Part shown: positions 1 to 8,877 of the stretch, in pieces | How the letters are laid out: the number at the start of each line of letters is the position of its first letter | Position numbering within the stretch: position 1 is the first letter of the stretch | Origin: Paracoccaceae bacterium | GTDB lineage: Bacteria > Pseudomonadota > Alphaproteobacteria > Rhodobacterales > Rhodobacteraceae | NCBI GenBank assembly: GCA_021741245.1 | Contig: JAIOYF010000002.1 | Span: 1 to 64,000, forward strand | Length of the DNA: 64,000 bases | Direction of reading: 5' to 3' | The notes under the pieces: generated by a model | Seen by the model: the letters and a program-made list of their open reading frames with translations, nothing else | What the model was told of the DNA's origin: nothing | The model's database searches: none | Made by a program: the position numbers and the translations under genes

Positions 1-78
1 GCGCACCGGGTAGCCCCGATCCTCGACCTGTGCGACCGCATCGCGTTTGAACTCATCTGTGAATTTGTTCGTGGACAT
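1..78 (-). CDS. IS3-family transposase OrfA, N-terminal fragment (runs off window)
   Basis: The minus strand from an ATG at 78 encodes 26 residues starting MSTNKFTDEFKRDAV and ending ...GYPVR at the edge. This matches the start of the helix-turn-helix OrfA of IS3-family elements, which binds the terminal repeats and is normally fused by frameshift to the OrfB integrase. AGGAGG lies 6 bases upstream of the ATG. Only the first part of the HTH region is visible, so whether the full gene is intact is unknown. Confidence 0.65.
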   Translation of the reverse strand, partial: MSTNKFTDEFKRDAVAQVEDRGYPVR

Positions 79-138
79 ATCGTCCTCCTTGCTTCCAAAA
101 TTACCAAGCAAGGCGCCTACAAATCTAGGGGCTATTCA
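1..138 (-). mobile_element. End of an IS3-family insertion sequence (truncated by window edge)
   Basis: The minus strand begins at about 138 with TGAATAGCCCC, the kind of TGAAT...CCCC terminus common at IS3-family ends. About 50 bases of leader, a strong AGGAGG Shine-Dalgarno and an orfA start follow. The rest of the element lies left of the window, so its partner inverted repeat and target duplication cannot be seen. The boundary at 138/139 is inferred from the terminus motif. Confidence 0.6.
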
Positions 139-621
139 CTCTTTCTCTTTCTGCTTCCCGGCCACTATCGTTCGGAACTCCTGGAAGCATTGTGTGCGAC
201 ACCTCGCCCGAATTCCAAACAGCTATTTGGTCCGCTCCAGACTGAGAGTGGTCATCGAAGTGAGTCCCACCAACCTCCGGTTCGGTGAAGGTATTCTGTT
301 GCGGGTCGCGGCAGAGCGTTGCGCACTGGCGCGACCACGGCCCGCGTTGGAAAACCTCCCAAGGTGGAAGCCGCAGGGGTCTTGGATCCGTCCATGGGAA
401 AAGTATGCAGTCGGTTGGGGCGACCGTGGCATAAGGGGTGTGGCTGAAGGTTCGCATAGTGCCCGATGCGTTCGTGCGGTCGGCTGGGGATGCCAAAAAC
501 GCTGTGTGTTTCGGCGTCATTTCCGCCTCATACGACGCAGGAAACGAGCAAGCACAGGCTGTTGGGACCAAGTCTGCAGATTGCAGTTGGTGGTCTTTCG
601 CGACGAATGACAGGCAATTTG
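139..621. other. 483-bp region without a convincing gene
   Basis: This lies between the IS3 end and the end of the broken IS91-type transposase. Frames are open on both strands, but none starts with a plausible ribosome-binding site or resembles a known family. It is most likely the non-coding end of the IS91-type element or old element debris. I could not identify an IS91 terminus (terIS) by eye. Confidence 0.4.
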
Positions 622-942
622 TCAAGCGGCCTGCTCCCTTGGTGGTGCGCGCGACATCGGTTTTTGCCCGCGGCGGAAGATCTCGATGATCCCCATCGCG
701 CCACCGCAGCAGGGGCATGGTTGGCGCAGGGTGAGTGGGATGATCTCGGCTTCGGAGCCCGACACGGTGGCCTGTTTCTGGGCTTGGAGGCAGAGCAAGG
801 CGCGGATCATCGTGATGTTGGCCTTGCGGGTCGGACTGGCCAGCAGGCCGTTGTGCCGGATGCGGTGGAATCTGTCGGGGAGGACATGGATCAGAAAGCG
901 ACGGATGAACTCGGGCGTGGCCAGGCGCATGACCTTTTGGCG

Positions 943-984
943 CCCTCTCGTGGTTTTGCGGCGCAAACCGCTGCCGGGCAGTGG
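943..984 (-). repeat. Palindromic unit, copy A (42 bp, in frame in the IS91 transposase)
   Basis: On the plus strand it begins CCCTCTC, then has a near-palindrome GGTTTTGC/GCAAACC around GGC, then the small hairpin CTGCCGGGCAG. It adds 14 codons to the transposase between a TKSGA-like and an RQKVM-like segment that are adjacent in the family. It shares order and both hairpins with the copies at 1387 and 2245. Confidence 0.6.
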
Positions 985-1386
985 TGCGCCGGATTTGGTG
1001 CGGTAATCCTTCCATCTGAAGGCGACAGTTTGGACATCGGCGCTGACCAGGCAGGCGTTGGAGATCGCGACGCGGTGGGTGTCTCGGCTCAGATAGGCCA
1101 GAACTGCCTCAGGCCTCTCCAAAGGCCGGCTTGGCATAGACCACCCCCTCGGCCTTCCGGAACTTGGCGAGCCAGGCCTTAAAGGCATCAGCTGCGGCCA
1201 ACCCTTCGAGATCACCGAAGAAGGCCAGTTGCCCGGTCCGGTGCAGTTCCATGAGCCCGTCCAGAAACAGGCGCCTGAACAACCGCGACAGCGCCCGCAC
1301 CTGGAGGAAGAAACCCGTTTTGCAGGCGACCCACTTCGTAGCGTCGGGCGACAGGCCGCCGCCCGGGACAATCATGTGGATGTGCG

Positions 1387-1426
1387 CCCTCTCATGGTTT
1401 GCGATGCAAACCACTGCCGGGTAATA
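1387..1426 (-). repeat. Palindromic unit, copy B (40 bp, frameshifting)
   Basis: On the plus strand it starts CCCTCTCAT, followed by the perfect stem GGTTTGC-GAT-GCAAACC, then ACTGCCGGG and TAATA. It interrupts the transposase between the LTHH and HIHMIVPGGG blocks, which are contiguous in intact relatives. Its length (1 mod 3) accounts for the observed frame change. Confidence 0.65.
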
Positions 1427-2114
1427 GATGATGCGTCAGCGCTGATCCTCAGGTGTGCAGCACACTGGTCATACCGACCCGAGCGCCCATACGCTTGGGA
1501 TCGACGGCGATGGTCGTCACTGTTTCCGCAGACGCCTTGAACAGCAGACCATAGGCGGCCTTCTTGTTCCAAAAGGCGATCTGCGCAATCTCGGCTGGCA
1601 TCGTGAAGACGACGTGGACGTATTCCACCGGCAGCAGGTCCTCGGCACGGGTCTCCATCCAGTCGAGTGCAGCCGGGCCCTGACACTTCGGGCAATGCCG
1701 GTTCTTGCAAGAGTTGTAGGCGATGTGATGGTGGCCGCACTTGGTGCAACCGGCCACGTGCCCGCCGAGCGCCTCGGTTCGGCAGGCTTCAGTCGCTGAC
1801 ATCGCCTTTAGTTGGAACAAGCTGACATGCCCGGCATTGGCCCGCCGCCACGCAGGACCACGGGCGCGGAAGATGTCAGCGATCTCCAGCTTTGGCCAGG
1901 ACAATGACCCCGGGCGTTATTGCATCCCTCGTCGCAGGGTCTCGTCCTGCAACAGCTTCATCTGCTCGAAAGGGCTGACAGTGCTGCGGATGGTCTTTGT
2001 TGCCAAATGGGTGTAGCGCGCGGTGGTGGTCAGCTTGGCGTGGCCAAGCAACACCTGGATCACCCGCACGTCCGTGTTGGCTTCCAGAAGGTGTGTTGCA
2101 AAGCTGTGCCGCAT

Positions 2115-2141
2115 CGCGCCAGAGGCGCGTCTCCAACACGA
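2115..2141 (-). repeat. 27-bp in-frame two-hairpin insertion in the integrase
   Basis: The insertion lies between TPHT and [10 protein letters not shown], which are separated by a single residue in most XerC/D-like proteins. It carries GCGCC-TCT-GGCGC, and ACACG-T-CGTGT spans its edge. It adds nine residues (SCWRRASGA or equivalent) next to the catalytic HxxR. The sequence is unrelated to copies A-C but has the same two-hairpin design. Confidence 0.45.
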
Positions 2142-2244
2142 CGTGTGCGGCGTGGCGGCCTTCTGGATTCCTGCCATGTGCTCGGCTGAGGTGAATGCAT
2201 GGTTCAGTTGTCCGGGCGACAGCGGGCTGATCTTTGGCTTGCCC

Positions 2245-2285
2245 CCCTCTCGGTCCATTGCTGCGCAATGCCCTGCCGGGCAATG
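2245..2285 (-). repeat. Palindromic unit, copy C (41 bp, frameshifting)
   Basis: On the plus strand it starts CCCTCTCGGT, then the stem CATTGC-TGC-GCAATG, then CCTGCCGGGCAATG. The stem sequence differs from copies A and B but stays complementary (compensatory change). It splits the integrase at WLFP|GKPKIS; its length (2 mod 3) explains the frame shift, and deleting it rejoins the reading frame. Confidence 0.65.
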
Positions 2286-3075
2286 GGGAACAACCACCCC
2301 TCGGGGCGCGACTCGCGCCAATAGTCGCGCAACAGATCCAGCAGGCTCGGCGACAACATGGCCTTTCGATCACGCCCGCCCTTGCCGTCATCGACATGGA
2401 TTAGCATCCGATTGCTGTCGATATCTTTGACCCTGAGGTTGCAGACTTCGGATGCACGCAGCCCGGCACCGTAACTGATGCCAAGAGCCGCCCGATATTT
2501 GAGCCCAGGGCCGGGCACGGCGGCCATCAAATCAGCCACCTCCTCGACACTCAGGCTAATCGACAATTTGCGGGGCTTGCGATGAAACTGCATGAAGCGC
2601 TTCATCTCATCACGCCCGCACGTGATCCCGAAGAAGAACCGCAGGGAAATGATGCGCACGTTGAAGGTGCTGGCCGACACGCCGTCCTGTGTCATCTTGA
2701 GGTGATAGGCGCGCAGATCTTCAGGGGTGGCTGTATCAGGCGGCCGCCCGAGGAATGACGCGAAATGCTTCACATTCCGGATGTGCGCTTTTTGCGTCTT
2801 CTCGCACAACCACCGAATATCCATGTCTTCGATCATCCGCTGACGCAGCGGAGTGGTCTTCTCCTCCTTCATGGGAACCTCCTGTCTGACGATGGGAAAG
2901 ACCCCGATCGTCAGCCCAGACCGGGATGCCACAAGGAAAAACTATGAAAGATGTGCCGACCTTGCGATCAGGCTCCAATGCCGTGGAGCGGCTTCGTCCA
3001 TGTCCTCATCGCGGCCCTTCAAGACCATGCCGAAGCGGGGGATGTATGCTTGGGCGATTTGGTGGTGGGCCAAGG

Positions 3076-4134
3076 CTAGCGCAAGGCGGCAAAGCCAAAG
3101 CCGGGAGGGATGGTTTCCACCCCGTCCAGCACCAGATCTGCCATGACCTGCGCCACCTTGGGGGCCATGCCAAAACCGATCTTGAACCCGCCATTCGCCA
3201 CGAAATGCCCAGCCCGCCCGGGCCATGCACCCAGCAATGGCGCGCGGCTTTTCGCCCTTGGCCGCAAGCCTGCCCAGCGGTCGAGCACCGGGGCCCCGGC
3301 CAGCACCGGGCAGGCGGCAATTGCGCGGGCATGCAGGGCGTCAAGCTGGGTGTCCACTGCGGTGGGGCTGTCCCACGCGGCCTCAGACGTTGATCCAATG
3401 GCGACGGTGCCATCCGCATGGCCGATGATATGCAGCCCATCCGCGAACAACTGCGGGGCCGTGGCCGCATCATGGGCCAGCAAGATCGCCTGCCCCTTGA
3501 CGCCCGCCCCAACAGTTCGCGCAAACGCGGCATTCAGCGCTTCAAGCCCCGGCACACCTGTGGCCCAAAGTACGGGACCATGGGTCTGATCATCTGGCGT
3601 GGTGTAGCCGGCATGATCAATCACCTCACCCCCCTTGGCGCGGATCGCAGCGGCAAGCGCTGCCACCGCCATGCGCGGATGCAAGCGGGCGGAAAGCGTA
3701 TCTTCGATCAGCAGGCCCGTGGGGCTGTGGGGTTCCCAAGCATCGCCTGTGGTTGCCCGCACCCGCCACGTGGCACGACCTTGCCACAAGTCAGCCGCCT
3801 GTGCCGCGCGGGCATGCGCCAGATCAACCGCGCGCGCGTCGGCAAGCGGCTCCAGCCGCCCCACTCGGCCATAACCGGTGGACAGGCTGCCCGCCGCTTG
3901 AACGCCGCCCCAAAACCCCTCGGCCATCAACAGACTGTCGAGTTGAAAGGCCTTTTTGTCGTTCCAACTCTCGGGCACATGCGGTGACAGCGCCCCCACG
4001 ATCCCGCCAGACGCGCCCGCGCCCAGATGTGCAGCCTCGATCACGCGGACCTTGGCACCACGGCGCGCAGCCTCCCATGCGCAAGACAGGCCAAAGATGC
4101 CGCCGCCCATTATGGTCAGATCAGGTCTTGTCAT
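3076..4134 (-). CDS. FAD-dependent oxidoreductase, MnmC C-terminal-domain type
   Basis: A 352-residue DAO-fold flavoprotein with an N-terminal dinucleotide-binding motif GGGIFGLSCAWEAARRG and a C-terminal FAD-contact segment (NGGFKIGFGMAPK). In enteric bacteria this domain is fused to a methyltransferase as MnmC and oxidatively removes the carboxymethyl group of cmnm5(s2)U34 in tRNA. Here the methyltransferase is the divergent neighbour starting 65 bp away, so the two MnmC activities probably reside in separate proteins. The ATG at 4134 fits the family start; the open frame upstream of it is antisense to mnmD. Family assignment is firm; the tRNA role is inferred from context. Confidence 0.8.
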   Translation of the reverse strand: MTRPDLTIMGGGIFGLSCAWEAARRGAKVRVIEAAHLGAGASGGIVGALSPHVPESWNDKKAFQLDSLLMAEGFWGGVQAAGSLSTGYGRVGRLEPLADARAVDLAHARAAQAADLWQGRATWRVRATTGDAWEPHSPTGLLIEDTLSARLHPRMAVAALAAAIRAKGGEVIDHAGYTTPDDQTHGPVLWATGVPGLEALNAAFARTVGAGVKGQAILLAHDAATAPQLFADGLHIIGHADGTVAIGSTSEAAWDSPTAVDTQLDALHARAIAACPVLAGAPVLDRWAGLRPRAKSRAPLLGAWPGRAGHFVANGGFKIGFGMAPKVAQVMADLVLDGVETIPPGFGFAALR

Positions 4135-4199
4135 TGCGCGCGCCCTGTGGCCAAGGAGGTTCCAGACCGGGGCATAGGGCAAACCGGGGTGCAGGGCAA

Positions 4200-4913
4200 A
4201 TGGTCGGCGACGTTCCGCAAGATCAACTCTTGGACTGGCGTGAAGGGGACATCCCCGTATCGCGCCGCTTTGACGACCCCTATTTCTCGCTTGGCAATGG
4301 GCTGGCCGAAACACGCCACGTGTTCTTGACCGGAAACGATTTGCCCCAGCGGTTGCGAGACGGCTTCCACATCGCCGAACTTGGCTTTGGCACCGGGCTG
4401 AACATGCTGGCCACCCTGATCGCATGGGGGCGGACGGGGCGCAAAGGCACCGTTCGCTTCACCAGTTTCGAGGCCTATCCCCTGCCCGCCGACGATATTG
4501 CCCGCGCTCTGCATGCCTTTCCCGAGGCTGATGCGGTTGCCGGACCGTTCCTGGACCAATGGGCGCAAGGCGCGCGCCGGATCAGCCTTGCCGGGCTGGA
4601 GGTTGAGGTGATCGTCGGCGATGCCCGCGAGACCTTGCCCGCTTGGGTCGGGCGGGCGGATGCGTGGTTTCTGGACGGCTTTTCCCCGGCCAAGAACCCC
4701 GAGCTTTGGTCGGCAGATCTGATGGCGATGGTCGCGGAAAAGACGGCGGCAGGCGGGACATTCGCCACCTACACGGCGGCGGGCCATGTGCGGCGCAGCC
4801 TGTCGGCGGCCGGCTTTGCCGTCAGCCGACAGGCCGGCCATGGCACCAAACGACATATGACGGTGGGACAGTTGACCCCAAAGGACCAAACCATGATGAG
4901 CCACCAGCCATGA
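4200..4913 (+). CDS. mnmD: tRNA (5-methylaminomethyl-2-thiouridine)(34)-methyltransferase, stand-alone
   Basis: A 237-residue Rossmann-fold methyltransferase equivalent to the N-terminal half of enteric MnmC (DUF752 type). It has the SAM motif ELGFGTGLNMLAT, the acidic block FTSFEAYPLP and the catalytic-region motif WFLDGFSPAKNPELWS. It methylates nm5(s2)U34 of tRNA using S-adenosylmethionine. ATG at 4200 begins MVGDVPQDQLLDWREGDIP. Its stop overlaps the start of the next gene (ATGA), implying translational coupling. The oxidoreductase partner is divergently transcribed. Confidence 0.88.
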   Translation: MVGDVPQDQLLDWREGDIPVSRRFDDPYFSLGNGLAETRHVFLTGNDLPQRLRDGFHIAELGFGTGLNMLATLIAWGRTGRKGTVRFTSFEAYPLPADDIARALHAFPEADAVAGPFLDQWAQGARRISLAGLEVEVIVGDARETLPAWVGRADAWFLDGFSPAKNPELWSADLMAMVAEKTAAGGTFATYTAAGHVRRSLSAAGFAVSRQAGHGTKRHMTVGQLTPKDQTMMSHQP

Positions 4914-5791
4914 GTGTTGTCCAGAACACCCGCCTTGGCATCTATCTGATGATCGCCACCGCGATGGTCTTTGCGGTGCAAGATGGCCTTTCGCGCCACC
5001 TTGCGGGCACCTACAATGTCTGGATGGTTGTGATGCTGCGCTATTGGTTCTTTGCGCTGTTCGTCATTGCCATGGCCGCCCGCAGCCCCGGCGGCCTGCG
5101 CGCCGCCGTGCGCACGCAGCATCCGGTCTTGCAGGTTTCGCGCGGGTTGCTGCTGGCGCTGGAAATCTGCGTGATGGTCACCGGGTTTGTGGCACTTGGC
5201 CTTGTGGAAAGCCATGCGATCTTTGCCAGCTACCCCCTGCTGGTGGCCGCCCTGTCCGGCCCGGTCTTGGGCGAAAAGGTCGGCTGGCGGCGCTGGACGG
5301 CCATCGGCATTGGCTTTGTCGGGGTTATGGTCATTCTGGAACCGGGGATGAAAGTCTTTTCCCCCGCCGCCGCGATCCCGCTTTTGGCGGCGTTCATGTT
5401 CGCAGTTTACGGCCTGCTGACCCGCTTTGTGTCGCGCAAGGATGCGTCCTTGGTCTCGTTCTTCTGGACGGGCACGGTCGGCGCTGTGGTGATGACAGCC
5501 ATTGGCATCTGGCATTGGGAACCGATGATCCCCAGCGATTGGGCATGGATGGGGATGCTGTGCTGCACGGCGGCACTTTCCCATTACCTGCTGATCCGCG
5601 CCTATGAGGTGGCCGAAGCCTCTGCCATCCAGCCCTTTGCCTATCTGCAACTGGTCTTTGCCTCGGCCATCGGGATCACCATCTTTGGCGAAGTGCTGGA
5701 AACGAACGTAGCCATTGGCGCAGGCATCGTGGTCTGCGCGGGCTTGTTCACCCTGTGGCGGCAAAGGGTAAAGGCAAAGTCGGCGGGGTGA
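4910..5791 (+). CDS. EamA/DMT-family transporter
   Basis: A 293-residue inner-membrane protein with about ten hydrophobic helices arranged as two EamA repeats (about residues 8-140 and 150-285). It contains the family turn GEKVGWRRWTAIGIGFVGV and a second copy ending FGEVLETNVAIGAGIV. Relatives export small metabolites; no substrate can be read from the sequence. It overlaps mnmD by four bases, so it is probably cotranscribed with it. It converges on slt with only 15 bp between stops. Confidence 0.82.
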   Translation: MSVVQNTRLGIYLMIATAMVFAVQDGLSRHLAGTYNVWMVVMLRYWFFALFVIAMAARSPGGLRAAVRTQHPVLQVSRGLLLALEICVMVTGFVALGLVESHAIFASYPLLVAALSGPVLGEKVGWRRWTAIGIGFVGVMVILEPGMKVFSPAAAIPLLAAFMFAVYGLLTRFVSRKDASLVSFFWTGTVGAVVMTAIGIWHWEPMIPSDWAWMGMLCCTAALSHYLLIRAYEVAEASAIQPFAYLQLVFASAIGITIFGEVLETNVAIGAGIVVCAGLFTLWRQRVKAKSAG

Positions 5792-5806
5792 CGGCCAAGC
5801 GGGCAA

Positions 5807-7759
5807 TCACCCCTTCAGTTCCGCTGTTACCCTGACAGGGCCGGGCGCGCCGCGCAGCTTGGCGCGGTAGATGACAATGCCCTCGACCACCCGCATCACA
5901 TAGGTGCGGGTTTCGGTAAAGGGGATCGCCTCGACCCAATCCACCACATCCACATCCGGGCGGCGTGGATCGCCAAAGTCGTTGATCCAGCGGCGCGGAC
6001 GGCCCGGCCCGGCGTTATACCCCGAGGCGACAAGCGCGACCGAGGGGCCAAATTCCTCGACCATCTGCGCCAGATAGGCCGAACCGAGCTGCGCGTTATA
6101 GGCCGGGTCCGAAGTAAGACGCCCCGCCTCGAACGGCAACGACAGCTTGCCCGCCATCTGCTTGGCCGTGCCGGGCAGCAGTTGCATCAAGCCACGGGCA
6201 TCGGCATGGCTGCGCGCAGCCGGATCAAATTCACTTTCGCGCCGGGCAATCGACAGCGCAAAGGCGCGGCTGACCGCCAGACCATCCGGCACAATCTCGG
6301 CCACCGGGAAATAGGGGCGCGTCAGGATAATGCCGCGCTCGGCCGCTGCCTTGCCCACCAGAACCGCGATATGCGGCTGGTTCAACGACAGTGCCATATC
6401 CCCTAGCTGATCCAAGCCTTGCGCATCGAGGCTTTCGCCCAGATGCAGCCAGAACCGCTTTGCCAATTGCAGATCGCCCGCTTGCAACAAAAGCAATGCC
6501 GCTTGATGCACGGAAGACTTGGTGAACCCAGCCGTCCGCCAATCCGAGGGGCGAGCATTGGACAAAAGCCCCGCGTCAAGCGATTTTCCCAGACGTTCTG
6601 CCGCAAGCAGCCCGTAATACGCGGTCTGATGGCGCGCGGCCTTTTGGTAGCTGGCCGTTGATGCGGCCTTATCCCCTGCAGCCTCCGACGCGCGGCCCTG
6701 CCAATACAGGGCGCGTGACATGGAGATCGGCGTGGCGACCCCGGCCTCCAGATGTTTGAAATGGGCCAGTGCCGTCTTGGGATCATTCAGTTTGCGCAGG
6801 GCGATGAAGCCCGACAAAAACTCCAGATCCGCATAGTCGCTGCCCCCGGTTGTGTGGTGGCGTGAGGCAACGCGATAGGCCTCTTTCGCCCGGTTCTGGC
6901 GGATCAACCATCTGGTCAGGATGGCGCGCCTGTCAGCCCATGCCGTCGGGTCGCCCAGTGATGTTGCACTCTCACTACGCTCAAGGATCAGGGCAAGCGC
7001 ATCGTCATAGCGATCCCGCTTCATCCGCCAGACAAAGCGGGCATAGGCCAAGCCGGGATCATTCTGCAACGCGGTCGGAACCGCCGCAATCAGCGCATTG
7101 ACGCCATCGCTGCCGGCATCCAGAGCAAGCCGCGCGCGGGCCAGTTTTTGCCAGCCATCGGGCACACGGGACAGCATCCGCTGCGCCTCGGTCGTGCGGT
7201 TTTGCCATAGCAGCCGATCCAGCCGCACCTCATGCACCAATGCAAGCGATCCGGGGGAAAGGGCCAGAAGGGCTGCCTCTTCCTCGGCAGTAAAGCGCAG
7301 GTCGGCCCAGGCTTTCATGGCGACCTCTTCGGCCTCGGCCACACGACCCACGGCTTGCAGGGCCCCAACCAAGGCAACAGCCCCCACGCCTGTGGCGGGC
7401 GCTTGCCCCGCGAAATAGGCGATAACGCGGGCGGGCGTGGTTGAGCGTGCGACCGCAGCCTCACCCTTTTCTTTCAGCAATGGCATACCGGGCCAATCGG
7501 CGCGACGGGCCAAAAACGCCTCATACTCGCCCAATGTGCCATCACCGGCCCGCAAGCGGTGCCATTCGACGATGTCGCGCCCCACCCCCTGCGGGGCCGC
7601 AGCAAGCGCCCCGTCCCAATCGCGCCCAGCGACGCGTTCAATCGCGGTTTTCATGGCCTGCGCCTGCTCTGCCCAAACCGGCACAGAAAAGGTAACGCCC
7701 AATGCAAGGGCAATCAGGGCCCAGACCCTAAAGCGAGCTTTGTTCAAAACAGGTTCCAT
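5807..7759 (-). CDS. slt: Soluble lytic murein transglycosylase (Slt70-like)
   Basis: A 650-residue periplasmic enzyme: signal peptide (residues ~1-30, ending VWA), a long alpha-helical superhelical U/L domain, and a C-terminal GH23 domain. The latter has the catalytic Glu in ALSIARRESEFDPAARS, then GLMQLLPGTAKQMA and VASGYNAGPGRPRRW. It cleaves the MurNAc-GlcNAc bond to give 1,6-anhydro ends during wall turnover. The ATG at 7759 (MEPVLNKARF) gives a proper signal peptide; the upstream in-frame ATG would put 41 extra residues before it. Divergent from dapA, an arrangement known in Rhodobacter relatives. Confidence 0.9.
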   Translation of the reverse strand: MEPVLNKARFRVWALIALALGVTFSVPVWAEQAQAMKTAIERVAGRDWDGALAAAPQGVGRDIVEWHRLRAGDGTLGEYEAFLARRADWPGMPLLKEKGEAAVARSTTPARVIAYFAGQAPATGVGAVALVGALQAVGRVAEAEEVAMKAWADLRFTAEEEAALLALSPGSLALVHEVRLDRLLWQNRTTEAQRMLSRVPDGWQKLARARLALDAGSDGVNALIAAVPTALQNDPGLAYARFVWRMKRDRYDDALALILERSESATSLGDPTAWADRRAILTRWLIRQNRAKEAYRVASRHHTTGGSDYADLEFLSGFIALRKLNDPKTALAHFKHLEAGVATPISMSRALYWQGRASEAAGDKAASTASYQKAARHQTAYYGLLAAERLGKSLDAGLLSNARPSDWRTAGFTKSSVHQAALLLLQAGDLQLAKRFWLHLGESLDAQGLDQLGDMALSLNQPHIAVLVGKAAAERGIILTRPYFPVAEIVPDGLAVSRAFALSIARRESEFDPAARSHADARGLMQLLPGTAKQMAGKLSLPFEAGRLTSDPAYNAQLGSAYLAQMVEEFGPSVALVASGYNAGPGRPRRWINDFGDPRRPDVDVVDWVEAIPFTETRTYVMRVVEGIVIYRAKLRGAPGPVRVTAELKG

Positions 7760-7934
7760 GGTTCCAGAATTTGCCGGATAAGGGCATGACCTACAAGCCA
7801 CGATCCTGTCATCTTGGTCCGCCAGAGCAAGGCCCCGCTTGGCAAGCCGACACGCCGCGTTTAAGGAAGGCCTCGTTTGCAACGGGGCGACTCAAGGCCA
7901 AGCCATGAGGCCCAAAACACAGGAGAAGCGTGCC

Positions 7935-8810
7935 ATGATCAAAGGGTCCATTCCAGCCCTGGTAACGCCGTTCAAGAACGGCGCAGTCGATCTGGACACG
8001 CTCAAGAAACTTGTCGACTGGCATGTGGCCGAAGGTTCGTCCGGCCTTGTCCCCGTTGGCACCACGGGCGAAAGCCCGACGCTGAGCCATGAAGAGCATG
8101 AGACGGTGGTTGAGGCGACGGTGAAATTCGCCGCAGGCCGGGTTCCCGTGATTGCCGGGGCCGGGTCGAACAACACGGTTGAGGGCATCCGCCTGATCCA
8201 GCACGCCGAGCGTGTGGGGGCCAATGCGGCCCTTGTGGTGACCCCCTATTACAACAAGCCCACCCAAGCGGGCCTGATCGCGCATTTTGCCGCGCTGCAT
8301 GACTGCTGCAGCCTGCCGATCATCATCTATAACATCCCCGGCCGGTCGGTCGTGGATATGTCGCCCGAAACCATGGGCGAATTGGCCAAGCTGCCCCGGA
8401 TCATCGGCGTCAAGGATGCGACGGGCAAGATTGAACGCGTGTCGATGCAGCGCGCGTCTTGCGGGCCAGACTTCATCCAGTTGTCGGGCGAGGATGCAAC
8501 CGCCCTTGGGTTCAACGCCCATGGCGGCACGGGCTGCATTTCGGTCACGGCCAACGTCGCCCCAAAGCTTTGCGCAGAGTTTCAGGCGGCGACCTTGGCA
8601 GGCGACTATCGGCTTGCCCTTGAGTTGCAAGACCGTATGATGCCGCTGCACGAGGCGATCTTTATCGAGCCGGGCCTTGCGGGGGCAAAATATGGCCTGT
8701 CGCTACTGAACCGCTGCTCGGAAGAGGTGCGCCTGCCTTTGGTTGGTCTGACGGATGGCACCAAGGACCGGATCAAGGCTGCGATGCGCTTTGCCGGGCT
8801 GATCAACTGA
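7935..8810 (+). CDS. dapA: 4-hydroxy-tetrahydrodipicolinate synthase
   Basis: A 291-residue TIM-barrel enzyme condensing pyruvate with aspartate semialdehyde, the first step of the lysine/diaminopimelate branch that also feeds peptidoglycan. It shows [10 protein letters not shown] (phosphate/pyruvate contact), catalytic Tyr in IIYNIPGRS and the Schiff-base Lys in [19 protein letters not shown] lies upstream of the ATG at 7935. Length is normal for the family. Its divergent neighbour slt acts on the wall polymer that uses the product. Confidence 0.95.
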   Translation: MIKGSIPALVTPFKNGAVDLDTLKKLVDWHVAEGSSGLVPVGTTGESPTLSHEEHETVVEATVKFAAGRVPVIAGAGSNNTVEGIRLIQHAERVGANAALVVTPYYNKPTQAGLIAHFAALHDCCSLPIIIYNIPGRSVVDMSPETMGELAKLPRIIGVKDATGKIERVSMQRASCGPDFIQLSGEDATALGFNAHGGTGCISVTANVAPKLCAEFQAATLAGDYRLALELQDRMMPLHEAIFIEPGLAGAKYGLSLLNRCSEEVRLPLVGLTDGTKDRIKAAMRFAGLIN

Positions 8811-8877
8811 TCTGCCAAGCACCACACGTAAATCGGATCGGCGCGCAAAGCGCCGACCCTGATCGTGGCGCGCGGGC

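Larger units (their letters stand above)
622..1904 (-). pseudogene. IS91-family (Y2 rolling-circle) transposase, broken
   Basis: The N-terminal part (1449-1904, TTG start) has the zinc-binding SCKNRHCPKCQG block typical of IS91 transposases; middle (IHMIVPGGGLSPD) and C-terminal (KVMRLATPEFIRRFLIHVL, then CPCCGG) blocks follow in other frames. Damage seen on the coding strand: a Trp codon of the usual HTWGSALTHH block is TGA near 1442; a 40-bp palindromic unit at 1387-1426 shifts frame; an apparent +1 shift lies near 1125 (after YAKPAFG); and a 42-bp unit at 943-984 is inserted in frame after TKSGA. The family cuts and transfers single strands during rolling-circle transposition. This copy cannot make an intact protein. 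Confidence 0.85.
1917..2872 (-). pseudogene. Tyrosine recombinase/integrase (XerC/D-like, IS91-associated), broken by a 41-bp insertion
   Basis: The frame starting MKEEKTTPLRQRMIEDM (ATG at 2872, AGGAGG upstream) carries the SAM-like N-terminal domain and the first catalytic Arg block (YGAGLRASEVCNLRV). The rest ([32 protein letters not shown] with the catalytic His/Tyr) lies in another frame. The break is a 41-bp palindromic unit at 2245-2285; removing it restores the frame exactly. A second, 27-bp insertion in frame at 2115-2141 separates TPHT from RHSF. Such integrases commonly precede IS91-type transposases in alphaproteobacteria. The stop lies 12 bp before the transposase start, consistent with one original operon. 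Confidence 0.85.

Noticed and set aside
125-1015. A long minus-strand frame running from the IS3 end into the IS91 transposase
   Set aside because: It crosses the boundary of two elements in a frame different from the transposase and matches nothing; probably debris.
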